From: Methanoculleus oceani
GTDB taxonomy: Archaea; Halobacteriota; Methanomicrobia; Methanomicrobiales; Methanoculleaceae
Direction: 5' to 3'
Assembly (NCBI RefSeq): GCF_023702065.1
Contig: NZ_QFDM01000003.1
Coordinates: 310,001 to 374,000, forward strand
DNA length: 64,000 bases
The notes beneath the pieces were generated by a model. That model did not search any database. It was not told the DNA's origin and saw only the letters and a program-made list of their open reading frames with translations. How positions within the stretch are numbered: position 1 is the first letter of the stretch; each line of letters starts with the position of its first letter. Both the position numbers and the translations under genes were made by a program. Shown here in pieces: positions 45,513-54,498 of this stretch.

Positions 45513-47576
45513 ATGGCCAGAAAACGGTATCCCCGGTTCGGCGCTTTCGAACCCGGTCTCGTCCGCGAAGCGCTCGTCGGGAGCGTGCTCAAACTGGATC
45601 CGCGCAGGCAGATCAAGAACCCCGTGATGCTGGCGGTGGAGATCGGGGGTTTCGTCACAACGGTAGGTTTCTTCATCGCTCTTTCGGCTGCCACCGGGGA
45701 ACAGGCGCTGTTCACCGGGCTCGTCTCCCTCTGGCTCTGGTTGACGGTGCTCTTCTCCAACTTCGCAGAGTCCCTCTCCGAGGGGCGGGGAAAAGCGCGG
45801 GCGGCGTCTCTCCGGCAGTCCCGCACCAGCGTGCCCGCGCGCCGCCTCACGAGAGAGACGTTCGATGCGCCGGCCGAAGAGGTCGCCTCTTCCGACCTCC
45901 GGCCGGGCGACCTCGTCCTGGTGAGAGCAAACGAGATCATTCCCGGCGACGGGGAGGTGGTCAGGGGAGCCGCCCTCGTCAACGAAGCCGCCATCACCGG
46001 AGAGTCCGCCCCGGTGGTGCGCGAGGCGGGCGGGGACCGCAGCGCGGTTACGGGAGGAACAACGGTGCTCGCGAACGAGATCATCATCCGGGTAACCACG
46101 GAGCCCGGCCGGACCTTCCTCGACCGCATGATCGCCATGGTCGAGGGTGCCGAACGGCGCAAGACGCCCAACGAGGTCGCGCTCGAACTCCTGCTCCTGG
46201 CGCTGACCGCCGTCTTCCTGGCGGTCGTCGGCAACATATACCCGGTATCCGCCTACAGCGTCTCGTTCTCCGGTTCGGGCGCTCCTGCGAGCCTCACGGT
46301 GCTGGTCGCACTCTTCGTCTGCCTGGCCCCGACGACCATCGCGGCCCTCCTCCCGGCGATCGGGATCGCCGGAATGGACCGGCTCTTCCAGCGCAACATC
46401 GTCGCACTCTCCGGCCGGGCGATCGAGGCGGCAGGCGACGTCAATGTCCTGCTCCTCGACAAGACCGGGACGATCACCCTTGGAAACCGTCAGGCGGCGG
46501 AGTTCGTTCCGGTGGAGGGGCAGTCCCGGGACGAACTGATGCAGGCCTCCCTTCTCTCCTCGTATGCAGATGAGACGCCGGAGGGCAGGAGCATCCTTGC
46601 CCTTGTCCAGGAGAAGACCGGCACCGCACCGGCCTGCCCCCCGGATGCCAGGTTCATCCCGTTCTCGGCCGCCACCCGGGTGAGCGGCGCCGAGTGCGGC
46701 GGGACTTCGTACCTGAAGGGAGCCGCCGATGCGATCACGAGGATCGTCCCCGAGCGCGGAGGAGCGGTACCCCCGGACCTGGCGGCAAAAGTGAACGGGA
46801 TTGCATCGGCAGGAGGGACGCCGCTCGTGGTAGCCAAGAACGAGACGGTCCTCGGCGTGATCTTCCTCAAGGATATCTTAAAGACCGGTATCCGGGAACG
46901 GTTTGCCGACCTCCGCCGGATAGGAATACGGACGGTCATGATCACGGGCGACAACCCGCTCACCGCGGCGGCAATCGCAGCGGAAGCAGGTGTGGACGAT
47001 TACCTGGCCGAGGCGAAGCCGGACGACAAGCTGAGGCTGATCCGCGAGACGCAGGAAGAGGGCTACATGGTCGCCATGACCGGCGACGGGACCAACGATG
47101 CACCCGCTCTTGCCCAGGCCGACGTGGCGGTGGCCATGAACAACGGGACCCAGCCAGCGCGGGAGGCGGCCAATATCATCGATCTGGACAGCGATCCCAC
47201 CAAACTGCTGGATATCGTCGAGATCGGCAAAGAGATCCTGATGACCCGCGGAGCCCTCACCACGTTCTCCATAGCAAACGACATCGCCAAGTACTTCGCC
47301 ATCATTCCGGCCGCGCTGGTCGGGATCTACCCGCAGCTCGTCGTCCTGAACATCATGGACCTTGCTACCCCGCAGTCTGCCATCCTCTCCGCGGTCATCT
47401 TCAACGCCCTGGTCATCCCGCTCCTGATACCGATCGCGCTTGCCGGGGTGAAGTTCAAACCGATGCCGGCATCGAGGCTCTTTGCCTACAACCTGATCAT
47501 CTTCGGCCTCGGGGGCCTCGTCGCTCCGTTCATCGGCATCAAAGCACTCGACCTCCTGATCGCCGGAGTCCTGTAG
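45513..47576 (+). CDS. kdpB: K+-transporting ATPase, KdpB subunit
   Basis: The P-type ATPase that powers K+ uptake, 687 residues. Motifs are ITGESAPV (actuator TGES), LLDKTGTIT (phosphorylated Asp near residue 315), KGAADAI (nucleotide site), and [26 protein letters not shown] (hinge). It has about seven TM segments, as expected for KdpB, including the APTT segment in TM4 ([14 protein letters not shown]). It lies between kdpA and kdpC with small gaps. Confidence 0.96.
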   Translation: MARKRYPRFGAFEPGLVREALVGSVLKLDPRRQIKNPVMLAVEIGGFVTTVGFFIALSAATGEQALFTGLVSLWLWLTVLFSNFAESLSEGRGKARAASLRQSRTSVPARRLTRETFDAPAEEVASSDLRPGDLVLVRANEIIPGDGEVVRGAALVNEAAITGESAPVVREAGGDRSAVTGGTTVLANEIIIRVTTEPGRTFLDRMIAMVEGAERRKTPNEVALELLLLALTAVFLAVVGNIYPVSAYSVSFSGSGAPASLTVLVALFVCLAPTTIAALLPAIGIAGMDRLFQRNIVALSGRAIEAAGDVNVLLLDKTGTITLGNRQAAEFVPVEGQSRDELMQASLLSSYADETPEGRSILALVQEKTGTAPACPPDARFIPFSAATRVSGAECGGTSYLKGAADAITRIVPERGGAVPPDLAAKVNGIASAGGTPLVVAKNETVLGVIFLKDILKTGIRERFADLRRIGIRTVMITGDNPLTAAAIAAEAGVDDYLAEAKPDDKLRLIRETQEEGYMVAMTGDGTNDAPALAQADVAVAMNNGTQPAREAANIIDLDSDPTKLLDIVEIGKEILMTRGALTTFSIANDIAKYFAIIPAALVGIYPQLVVLNIMDLATPQSAILSAVIFNALVIPLLIPIALAGVKFKPMPASRLFAYNLIIFGLGGLVAPFIGIKALDLLIAGVL

Positions 47577-47586
47577 AGGTATACTC

Positions 47587-48171
47587 ATGACAGAGATCTG
47601 GAAGGCAGCAAAAAGCAGTCTGTTCCTCTTCCTCGTCCTCTTCGTCATCACGGGGTTCGTCTACCCCCTGGCGGTAACGCTCATCGCCGGGGCGGCATTC
47701 CCGTACCAGGCGCACGGGAGCCTGGTCGTCGACGACCAGGGCCGGGTGATCGGTTCGGACCTGATCGGCCAGAACTTCAGTGCACCGTTCTACTTCCAGG
47801 GCCGCCCCTCGGAGACGCCGATCACCGCCTACAACGCCTCCTCCTCCGGCGGGTCGAACCTTGCACCCGGAAATCCCTTGCTCGTCGAGCGGATTGCAGA
47901 ACGGGTGAGGTCTCTCCGGGACGCCGACGTGCAGGGCCAGATCCCGTCCGATCTCGTCATGGCTTCGGGGAGCGGACTTGACCCCGCGATCAGCCTGGAT
48001 GCCGCGCTGGTGCAGGTCCCCGTCGTCGCAGAGGCACGCGGTCTCCCGGAGGGCGAGGTCCGTGCGCTCGTTCTCGCCCGGGCGGAGAGCCTGCCGGTCC
48101 CGTTCGTAGAGCCCTATGTCAATGTCCTCTCACTCAACCGTGAGCTGGATCGCCTGGACGGGAGGGACTGA
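47587..48171 (+). CDS. kdpC: K+-transporting ATPase, KdpC subunit
   Basis: The 194-residue single-TM subunit of Kdp (TM about 11-33, FLFLVLFVITGFVYPLAVT). The external part has the typical SDLIGQNFSAPFYFQGRPS, YNASSSGGSNLAPGNPLL and SGSGLDPAISLDAALVQVP. It ends at 48171 with GGAGGGA just before the stop, which may serve translation of kdpD. Confidence 0.95.
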   Translation: MTEIWKAAKSSLFLFLVLFVITGFVYPLAVTLIAGAAFPYQAHGSLVVDDQGRVIGSDLIGQNFSAPFYFQGRPSETPITAYNASSSGGSNLAPGNPLLVERIAERVRSLRDADVQGQIPSDLVMASGSGLDPAISLDAALVQVPVVAEARGLPEGEVRALVLARAESLPVPFVEPYVNVLSLNRELDRLDGRD

Positions 48172-50108
48172 ACACGGCAGAAAGGACCGCTGAGGAAGGC
48201 CGCCCCCTGCCTGAAGATCTGCTTGTCGTTGCAGAGCGGGCGGAACAGAGAGCCGGGAAAGGGCAACTGACGATCTACCTGGGTTACGCCGCTGGCGTCG
48301 GGAAGACCTACGCGATGCTGGAGAATGCGCTCAGCCGCCGGAGCGACGGACTCGACATCGCGATCGGGTACGTGGAGACGCACGGCAGGGCAGAGACGGA
48401 TGCGCTCGCCGCAAGGCTCGAAGTTATCCCCCCGATCTCCGTCGATTACCAGGGGTTGATGCTACGGGAGCCGGATCTCGATGCGATCCTCAAGCGGCAC
48501 CCGCAAATCGTCCTCATCGACGAGCTTGCGCATACCGATGCTCCGGGAAGCCGTCACGCCAAACGCTACCAGGACATCGAGGAGATCCTTCACGCGGGGA
48601 TATCGGTCTATACCACCGTCAACATCCAGCACATCGAGAGCCAGAACGACATCGTCGCCCAGATCACGGGCATCCGCGTCGCGGAAACAGTGCCGGACAC
48701 GTTCTTCTACGATGCCGATGAGATCCGCCTGATGGACATCCCGCCGGAAGAACTCCGGATCCGCCTCCGTGCCGGAAAGGTCTATGTGCGGGATATGGCC
48801 GAGCAGGCCGTCCGGCGGTTCTTCAGCGTGGAGAACCTGCTGGCACTCCGGCAGATTGCCCTCCGGTTTATGGCGCAGGTCACCGACCGGCAGATGCTCA
48901 CCCGCATGCGGGCCAGGGCCATCCCGGGACCATGGCCTGCCGGGGAAAGGCTCCTCGTGGGGATACGCCCCGGCCCGACGGCGGACCAGATGGTCCGTGC
49001 GGCGTACCGCCTTGCGGACAGGTTCCGTGCGGACTGGATCGTGATCTCCATCGGGACCGAGGAGGAGCAGAACCTCACGGACCAGGAGCGGCGGTGGCTC
49101 AACGACGCGATGGAGACGGCAAGGAGCCTCGGAGGGCGGGTCGTCCGCTACCGCGGGGGAGACATTCCGGGCGAACTGATCCGGTACGCCCGGCAGCACA
49201 ACGTCACCATGATCATGCTCGGCAAACCCCGTGGGCTGGACATCTTCTACTCTCCCGTGTACCGCACCATGGTCCGGTCGAAGGGGATCGATATCTTCCT
49301 CTACGAACCCAAAGCGGCGGTAAGCATCCCTATCCACAGGCAGCTGCCGCAGTTTGTGAGCCCAAACCTCATCGTCAGCGCGGTACTCATCACACTCGTG
49401 ACAATCGCGAATTACTTCCTGCGAAACGTCATCAGTCCGTCAAACCTGCTCATCATCCAGCTGATCCCGGTGGTGGCGGCAGCGCTCTTCTTCCGGCGAA
49501 GGACAGCGATCATTACCGCTATCGCAAGCATCCTGGTCTTCGACTTTGCGTTTGTGGTGCCTTATTACACGCTTACAATCGACGACTGGGAGTTCTTCAT
49601 CTCGTTTGTGGGATATGTGGTCATCGCGTTCATCATCAGCAGTCTCGCAACAAGGCTCCGCTATCTGCTCCCGCAGATACGAAGGAGCGAGGCAAAGGTT
49701 GAGGCCGTCGCCGTCCTCTCCCGGGACCTGGTGAACGTCGCGCACCGCCAGGAGATCTTCGATACGCTTTACCGTCATATGAAGCAGTTCAGCGAGGGTG
49801 CATTTGCCATTTTTACGCCGGGTGTGGGGGGGCTTTTCATGAGCGTAGGGGATCCAGATTATCCGCTCACCCAGAAAGAGCGGATGATCGCCCAATGGGC
49901 ATTCGAGAACTGCCGGACAGCGGGCAGAGGCACCGAAACACTTCCAACAGGCGTAGGGCACTATGTTCCGATGAGGGCGTTTGCCGTTACGTTCGGCGTC
50001 CTGGCGTTCGCGTTCAAGAACCCGGATGAGGTGCTTACACCGGAGAATAAAGATATTCTCCAGACCATGGCATACCTTGGGGCTCTGGCTCTGGAACAGG
50101 TAGAGTGA
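48168..50108 (+). CDS. kdpD: KdpD-like sensor lacking the kinase domain
   Basis: About 646 residues. The N-terminal KdpD domain has the P-loop GYAAGVGKTYAML, DELAHTD and VNIQHIESQ. A USP-like domain (about 250-370) follows, then the four-TM DUF4118 (about 400-500) and a GAF-like domain (about 520-640). It ends there: no H-box or HATPase domain is present, and no KdpE gene follows. The ORF lacks ATG, GTG or TTG upstream of the P-loop; the first ATG in frame (48315) would cut off the P-loop. Possible starts are CTG 48168, overlapping the kdpC stop, or ACG 48174, six bases after GGAGGGA; a sequence error is another option. It may regulate KdpABC directly. Confidence 0.8.
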   Translation: MNTAERTAEEGRPLPEDLLVVAERAEQRAGKGQLTIYLGYAAGVGKTYAMLENALSRRSDGLDIAIGYVETHGRAETDALAARLEVIPPISVDYQGLMLREPDLDAILKRHPQIVLIDELAHTDAPGSRHAKRYQDIEEILHAGISVYTTVNIQHIESQNDIVAQITGIRVAETVPDTFFYDADEIRLMDIPPEELRIRLRAGKVYVRDMAEQAVRRFFSVENLLALRQIALRFMAQVTDRQMLTRMRARAIPGPWPAGERLLVGIRPGPTADQMVRAAYRLADRFRADWIVISIGTEEEQNLTDQERRWLNDAMETARSLGGRVVRYRGGDIPGELIRYARQHNVTMIMLGKPRGLDIFYSPVYRTMVRSKGIDIFLYEPKAAVSIPIHRQLPQFVSPNLIVSAVLITLVTIANYFLRNVISPSNLLIIQLIPVVAAALFFRRRTAIITAIASILVFDFAFVVPYYTLTIDDWEFFISFVGYVVIAFIISSLATRLRYLLPQIRRSEAKVEAVAVLSRDLVNVAHRQEIFDTLYRHMKQFSEGAFAIFTPGVGGLFMSVGDPDYPLTQKERMIAQWAFENCRTAGRGTETLPTGVGHYVPMRAFAVTFGVLAFAFKNPDEVLTPENKDILQTMAYLGALALEQVE

Positions 50109-50385
50109 GCGAACCGTCCCGGCCGCCGGTGCCCACTGTCGAGAGCCGCTGCAGGTCAAAGCCCGATACGGCAGGTGATGCCGGGAAGTAAACCAGATTC
50201 TGGAGAGGTATGGACGATCTGAGACGCAACCTCTTCATTCCGGAACCCCGTAGGCCCCGCGGGCGCCGATCCCGGTAGATCCGGGCCCTACGGCCAAGGA
50301 AGACGACATCCCCCCAATCAGAAAGAGATACTGCTTTTTCTGGAGTATTACCGCCAAACAGGAGGGGGGTGCGCATTCAGCCGGG

Positions 50386-50862
50386 TTACCGCACCGTTGC
50401 GATCATCTCGATCTCGACCCTCGCCCCTTTCGGGAGGCCGGCGACCTGCACCGTCGCCCGTGCGGGGTAGGGCTCGTTGAAGTACCCGGCGTAGACGGCG
50501 TTGACCGTATCGAAGTCCGCGAGATCTGTGAGGTAAATCCGGGCCTGGACGACGTCCGCGAAGTCGAGGCCGGCTTCGAGCAGCACGGCCCGCAGGTTCT
50601 CCATCGCCTGCCTCGCTTCACCGTCGACGGTATCGGAGAGGTTGCCGGTGGCCGGGTCGAGACCGATCTGCCCCGAGATAAAGAGGTAGTCCCCGCACTG
50701 CACGGCCTGGCTGTACGGCCCGATGGGCTCCGGCGCGTTCTCCGTGTAGAGAGCTGCGTGTACCGGAACGGGCGGGGCGGAGGATACGATCGCGTATATG
50801 CCAAATCCTGCAAGGAGGCCGCATGCAAAAATGAGGACCGGGATTATCGTGCTGCCGTCCAT
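50386..50862 (-). CDS. Membrane-anchored RidA (YjgF/UK114) protein
   Basis: A 158-residue protein with an N-terminal TM helix (about 5-27, IIPVLIFACGLLAGFGIYAIV), a short linker, then a complete RidA domain (about 38-158). RidA hallmarks are APEPIGPYSQAV, FISGQIGLDPATG, the catalytic Arg in PARATVQVAGLPKGARVEIEMIA, and the final Glu. RidA deaminates reactive enamine/imine intermediates from PLP enzymes in the cytosol. The N-terminal anchor would place the domain outside if N-in, which is unusual for this family. The stretch is confidently coding. Confidence 0.85.
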   Translation of the reverse strand: MDGSTIIPVLIFACGLLAGFGIYAIVSSAPPVPVHAALYTENAPEPIGPYSQAVQCGDYLFISGQIGLDPATGNLSDTVDGEARQAMENLRAVLLEAGLDFADVVQARIYLTDLADFDTVNAVYAGYFNEPYPARATVQVAGLPKGARVEIEMIATVR

Positions 50863-51496
50863 AACCTATCTATCCTGTCTGCCCGGGACCGGAGCGTCCA
50901 TATGAGGTGTTCGATGCGCCGATACGTATACCTTTGGAGGAGAGCGGGGGGCTGGTGCCGGGAGACAGGATGAAAAGCATGCGCCCGCATACTTACACGC
51001 TGAACAAAAAGCAAATAAGAAACGGCAGGTGTCTGGTATCACTCCTGAACAGATCTTAATAACTGTGGTGGGCTGCTATCTCAATGTAAGCCCCTGCTAT
51101 GGCAATCTTCGGTCGGGTTCATCCCGAAGTGCTGATGGTCGGCCGGAGCCCATGAAGTAACTATATTATACCCATCAGTGTTTTTAGATACAGTAGCAAT
51201 CAGCGGCATTGATCGGCACTGGTTTTACCAGGGGCTACCTGTGAAAAAATCGCTGGCGTTCCAATAGGTTTCAATCGCAATCTTATGCGCAGGATCACTG
51301 TATGGGATCTCTCAAGCATTATGGCAGAGCCGTCAACTCCATCCGGGCCGACCAGATCAACGAGCGCCCGGGCGACGGTGGGCGCATCCGGCCCGCGCAA
51401 AGAGGGCAGTTGCCGTGCAACGTGGCGATCTGTAGAAACGGTCGGGCTGGCACTCATCCGGCGACGGCAGGAAAGCCCTCGAGACCGCTCGGATCG
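50863..51496. other. Intergenic region with gene remnants
   Basis: About 630 bases with no intact gene. It includes AT-rich patches (for example AACTATATTATACC near 51160-51175) that could be promoters, but nothing follows in a suitable place. The right edge continues into a decayed binding-protein end. The region looks like decaying sequence. Confidence 0.45.
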
Positions 51497-51607
51497 GCAC
51501 AGTGGATGATTGTGAATAGCCCGACGAACGCAACTGCAATCCCCGGTCTGGAGATTTCCATCTCCACGAACGGTACTGAGACAGTCAAACATGAAGGCAG
51601 CGCGGAT
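51497..51607 (+). pseudogene. Remnant of a substrate-binding protein C-terminus
   Basis: In one frame the translation (QWMIVNSPTNATAIPG ... ISTNGTETVK) aligns with the C-terminal end of the binding protein at 51655 (RWMIANNLTNATNIPD ... ISTESLSSVK). DNA also matches in blocks such as GTGGATGAT and ATCTCCACG. No family sequence is found further upstream and no start is evident. It is probably what is left of a tandem duplicate of the downstream gene. Confidence 0.55.
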
Positions 51608-51654
51608 CACTCGCCGGCGGGAAGTGTCATGAAGGACACCTCCGGAGCACGGCT

Positions 51655-52662
51655 ATGAAGAAGATCACCGGTATACTCGCCGTGATTGTGCTGCTGGTGG
51701 GGTCTGGCGCATGGTTTTGGGGCATCCAGGAGCCCGGACCGGAAGAGATGGATTCCATCATCGTAGCGTATTCGCCGTTTGAGTCAACCGCGCTTTTCTG
51801 GATCGCCGAAGACCGGCACTTTTTCGAGGAGAACGGCATCGATATAACCCTGCGTGAATACGATTCCGGAGCGGCTTCGCTGGCCGGGGTGGTGAACGGT
51901 GAAGCGGACATTGCCGTGGGGGTATCCGAGTTCCCCCTTGTCCGGAAGGCGTTCCAGAACGCAAACATAAGTGCGATAGGAAACATCGACAAGGGTGAGT
52001 TCATCTATCTTGTCGCACGGCAAGACCGGGGAATCACGAATGTATCCGACCTTAGGGGTAAACGAGTCGGGACCACGATAGGGACCGTATCGGAATTCCA
52101 TCTCGGAAGGCTTCTCATGCTGCATGGCATGACGATGCAGGACATAACCCTCATTGACATCGAAACTCCGGCAGGGTGGGTGAACGCTGTTGCGGACGGA
52201 GATATCGATGCCATTTCAACCGCCCAGCCGTATGCTAATGCGGCCGGAGACCGGTTGGGCGCGAACGCTGTTGTCCTGCCGGCGCAGGGTAGCCAGCCCG
52301 TCTTCGGGCTGATCGTCTCCACCGATGACTGGATAAGAGATCATCCCGACCTCGCGGTCAGGTTTCTTATGTCATTGGCACAGGCTGAGGAATACATCCA
52401 CACTCATCCGGCCGAATCCCGGGCTATCGTGCAGAACCGGTTGAACCTCGATGCCGGGTACATAGATACGGTCTGGCAGCAGAACCAGTTCACACTCTCG
52501 CTTGACCAGTCGCTCATCACCGCGATGGAGGGCGAGGCACGGTGGATGATAGCCAATAACCTCACGAATGCAACGAATATCCCGGATTTCCACGATTATA
52601 TCTCCACGGAGAGCCTTTCAAGCGTGAAACCGGCATCGGTGAACATCATCGGAATACAGTGA
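51655..52662 (+). CDS. ABC-type substrate-binding protein (NMT1/SsuA-like), paired with a kinase
   Basis: A 335-residue exported binding protein. The N-terminal signal or anchor (about 4-24) is followed by a two-lobe type 2 periplasmic fold of the nitrate/sulfonate/taurine/thiamine precursor group (IIVAYSPFESTALFWIAED, FFEENGIDITLREYDSG, VNGEADIAVGV, DLRGKRVGTTIGTVSEF, ADGDIDAISTAQPY). There is no lipobox Cys, so it may stay tethered by the N-terminal helix. No permease or ATPase gene is adjacent. The next gene, six bases on, is a membrane histidine kinase, so a sensing role is more likely than transport. The ligand is unknown. Confidence 0.82.
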   Translation: MKKITGILAVIVLLVGSGAWFWGIQEPGPEEMDSIIVAYSPFESTALFWIAEDRHFFEENGIDITLREYDSGAASLAGVVNGEADIAVGVSEFPLVRKAFQNANISAIGNIDKGEFIYLVARQDRGITNVSDLRGKRVGTTIGTVSEFHLGRLLMLHGMTMQDITLIDIETPAGWVNAVADGDIDAISTAQPYANAAGDRLGANAVVLPAQGSQPVFGLIVSTDDWIRDHPDLAVRFLMSLAQAEEYIHTHPAESRAIVQNRLNLDAGYIDTVWQQNQFTLSLDQSLITAMEGEARWMIANNLTNATNIPDFHDYISTESLSSVKPASVNIIGIQ

Positions 52663-52668
52663 GCGACC

Positions 52669-54147
52669 ATGAAGATCAGGACACAGTTGATCATCAGCAC
52701 CGTGGTTTTCGGGCTGGTTTTGCTCATCATCGCCGTTTCGGTGGTCATCACGGACCAGCAGCTCGATCACCTCAACCGGCAGGAGCAGATCGCAAGCAAA
52801 CTTGCCCAGGGAGCGAACGATCTCAGCTATCTCTCAACCGAATACCTCCTCTACCGTGAGGATTTGCAGCGCACGCGGTGGGAATCGGTGTATACCTCGT
52901 TCTCATCCGATCTCTCGGAGCTCGACCCCCAGACTCCGGAACAGCAGGCACTGGTCGTCAATATCCGGGGCAACCAGAACCGGCTCAAGGAAATCTTTGA
53001 CAGCGTGGCCCAGGTCTATGCGACCTTCCCCGCATCGCCTGATCCGGCAACGGAACCTGTTCTGCAGGTATTGTGGAGCCGGATGGCCGTTCAGACGCAG
53101 GGTATGGGTGCCGACGCCACGCAGCTCGCGCGCATCCTGCACCAGGAGAGGGTGCAACTGGAACAGGCCAACACCCTCCTGATCTTCGCCCTGATGGGCA
53201 CTTTCGCCGCGTATATCTTCACCAGCTACATCCTCTTCTACCGGCGCACTCTGGTGGCGATCGAGAGTCTCCAGAAGGGAGCACGAATCATCGGGTCCGG
53301 CAACCTCGATTACGCCATCGTCGAGACCACCGATGACGAGATCAGTGATCTGTCACGCTCGTTCAACCGGATGGCCGCAGATCTCAAAGGGGTCACCGCT
53401 TCGAAAGCGGATCTCGAACGAGAAGCTGCCGAGCGCAAGCAGGCCGAGGAGGCTCTCCAACGCCAGACCGAAGACCTCGCCCGGCTGAACCGGGATCTCG
53501 AGTCCGCTCACCGGGAGACGAACCTTTACCTGGATATCCTGACCCACGACATCGGGAACACCGAGAATGTCTCGAACCTCTACGCCGACCTGCTCATCGA
53601 CTCCGTGGAGGGGGAGGCGGCCGGGTATGCAGAGAAACTCCGGCGGAGCGTCAGGAAGAGCATCGAGATCCTGGGCACAGTCTCAACCATCCGGAGGATT
53701 TACCGGGGACCGCCTGAACTCCGGGCGACCGAACTCGACGCAGTCATCCGGGAGGAGATCGGCCACTATCCCAACAGCAGCATCCGTTACGAGGGCGCTC
53801 CATACCTGGTGCAGGCCGATGACCTCCTGCCGGAAGTCTTCGGAAACCTGATCGGCAACGCGGTCAAGCACGGGGGTCCCGACGTCGCAATCACCGTCCG
53901 GACCGAGGAGGAGAACGGGTTCGTGCAGGTAACGGTCGAGGATACCGGCCCCGGCGTACCGGATGCGGACAAGCAGGCGATCTTCCACATCTACGAGCAG
54001 AAGAAGCGGGGCGTCGGCGAAGGCCTCGGCCTCTACCTGGTGCAGATCCTGGTCGAACGCTACGGCGGCAGGGTCTGGGTCGAGGACCGGGTGTCCGGCC
54101 GTCCGGAGGAAGGGGCGGCGTTCCGGTTCACGCTCAGAAAGGCGTGA
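52669..54147 (+). CDS. Membrane histidine kinase with HAMP, partner of the binding protein
   Basis: A 492-residue kinase. TM1 (about 7-28), an extracellular helical domain (about 30-170), TM2 (about 171-192), HAMP (about 192-245), a coiled coil with ERKQAEEAL, then H293 in LTHDIGNTENV and a HATPase with NLIGNAVKHGG, EDTGPGVP and GEGLGLYLV. The last 205 residues are near-identical in layout to the kinase at 29945, showing recent module reuse. It is six bases after the binding-protein gene, so the two probably form a ligand-sensing pair. No response regulator is adjacent. Confidence 0.9.
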   Translation: MKIRTQLIISTVVFGLVLLIIAVSVVITDQQLDHLNRQEQIASKLAQGANDLSYLSTEYLLYREDLQRTRWESVYTSFSSDLSELDPQTPEQQALVVNIRGNQNRLKEIFDSVAQVYATFPASPDPATEPVLQVLWSRMAVQTQGMGADATQLARILHQERVQLEQANTLLIFALMGTFAAYIFTSYILFYRRTLVAIESLQKGARIIGSGNLDYAIVETTDDEISDLSRSFNRMAADLKGVTASKADLEREAAERKQAEEALQRQTEDLARLNRDLESAHRETNLYLDILTHDIGNTENVSNLYADLLIDSVEGEAAGYAEKLRRSVRKSIEILGTVSTIRRIYRGPPELRATELDAVIREEIGHYPNSSIRYEGAPYLVQADDLLPEVFGNLIGNAVKHGGPDVAITVRTEEENGFVQVTVEDTGPGVPDADKQAIFHIYEQKKRGVGEGLGLYLVQILVERYGGRVWVEDRVSGRPEEGAAFRFTLRKA

Positions 54148-54498
54148 GATCCGACCTGGAGTAAAGGGTCTCCGATTATTCAACGAATTGATCGGGGACT
54201 CATAAAAATACGATAGCCATGCAAACCGAATCTTCTTGAATCAGGCGCTTTTAGGACATCGCTCTCTAATCAGGGCATTATCTCCCGGATCTCCATCTTT
54301 GTACCCGGTGCTGTGACCATCGTGGAATGCCCGGTTAACCGGATCTCAGACAACTGTTTCGGATGAATTATATAGGTTAAAATTGATTATATAATATTTT
54401 CCATTTGGAAAAATCTTTGATTCGGTGTGATCAGTGATTCCAAACGAAATATTGTTCAGATTGTTAAAACAGCCGGATTTCCGGGGTGTTAAGTTACA
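54148..54498. other. AT-rich regulatory region (351 bp)
   Basis: No gene. The stretch 54360-54420 is very AT-rich, with TATA-like TTATATAGGTTAAAAT and ATTATATAATATTTT. A perfect 7+2+7 inverted repeat (TTTTCCA TT TGGAAAA) lies at 54397-54412. Any transcript starting here would have a leader of 70 bases or more before the ATG at 54499. Confidence 0.5.
54397..54412. repeat. Inverted repeat beside TATA region, possible operator
   Basis: TTTTCCA and TGGAAAA arms are separated by TT and overlap the right edge of the TATA-like block. A repressor bound here could block transcription of the two-gene locus downstream. Confidence 0.35.
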
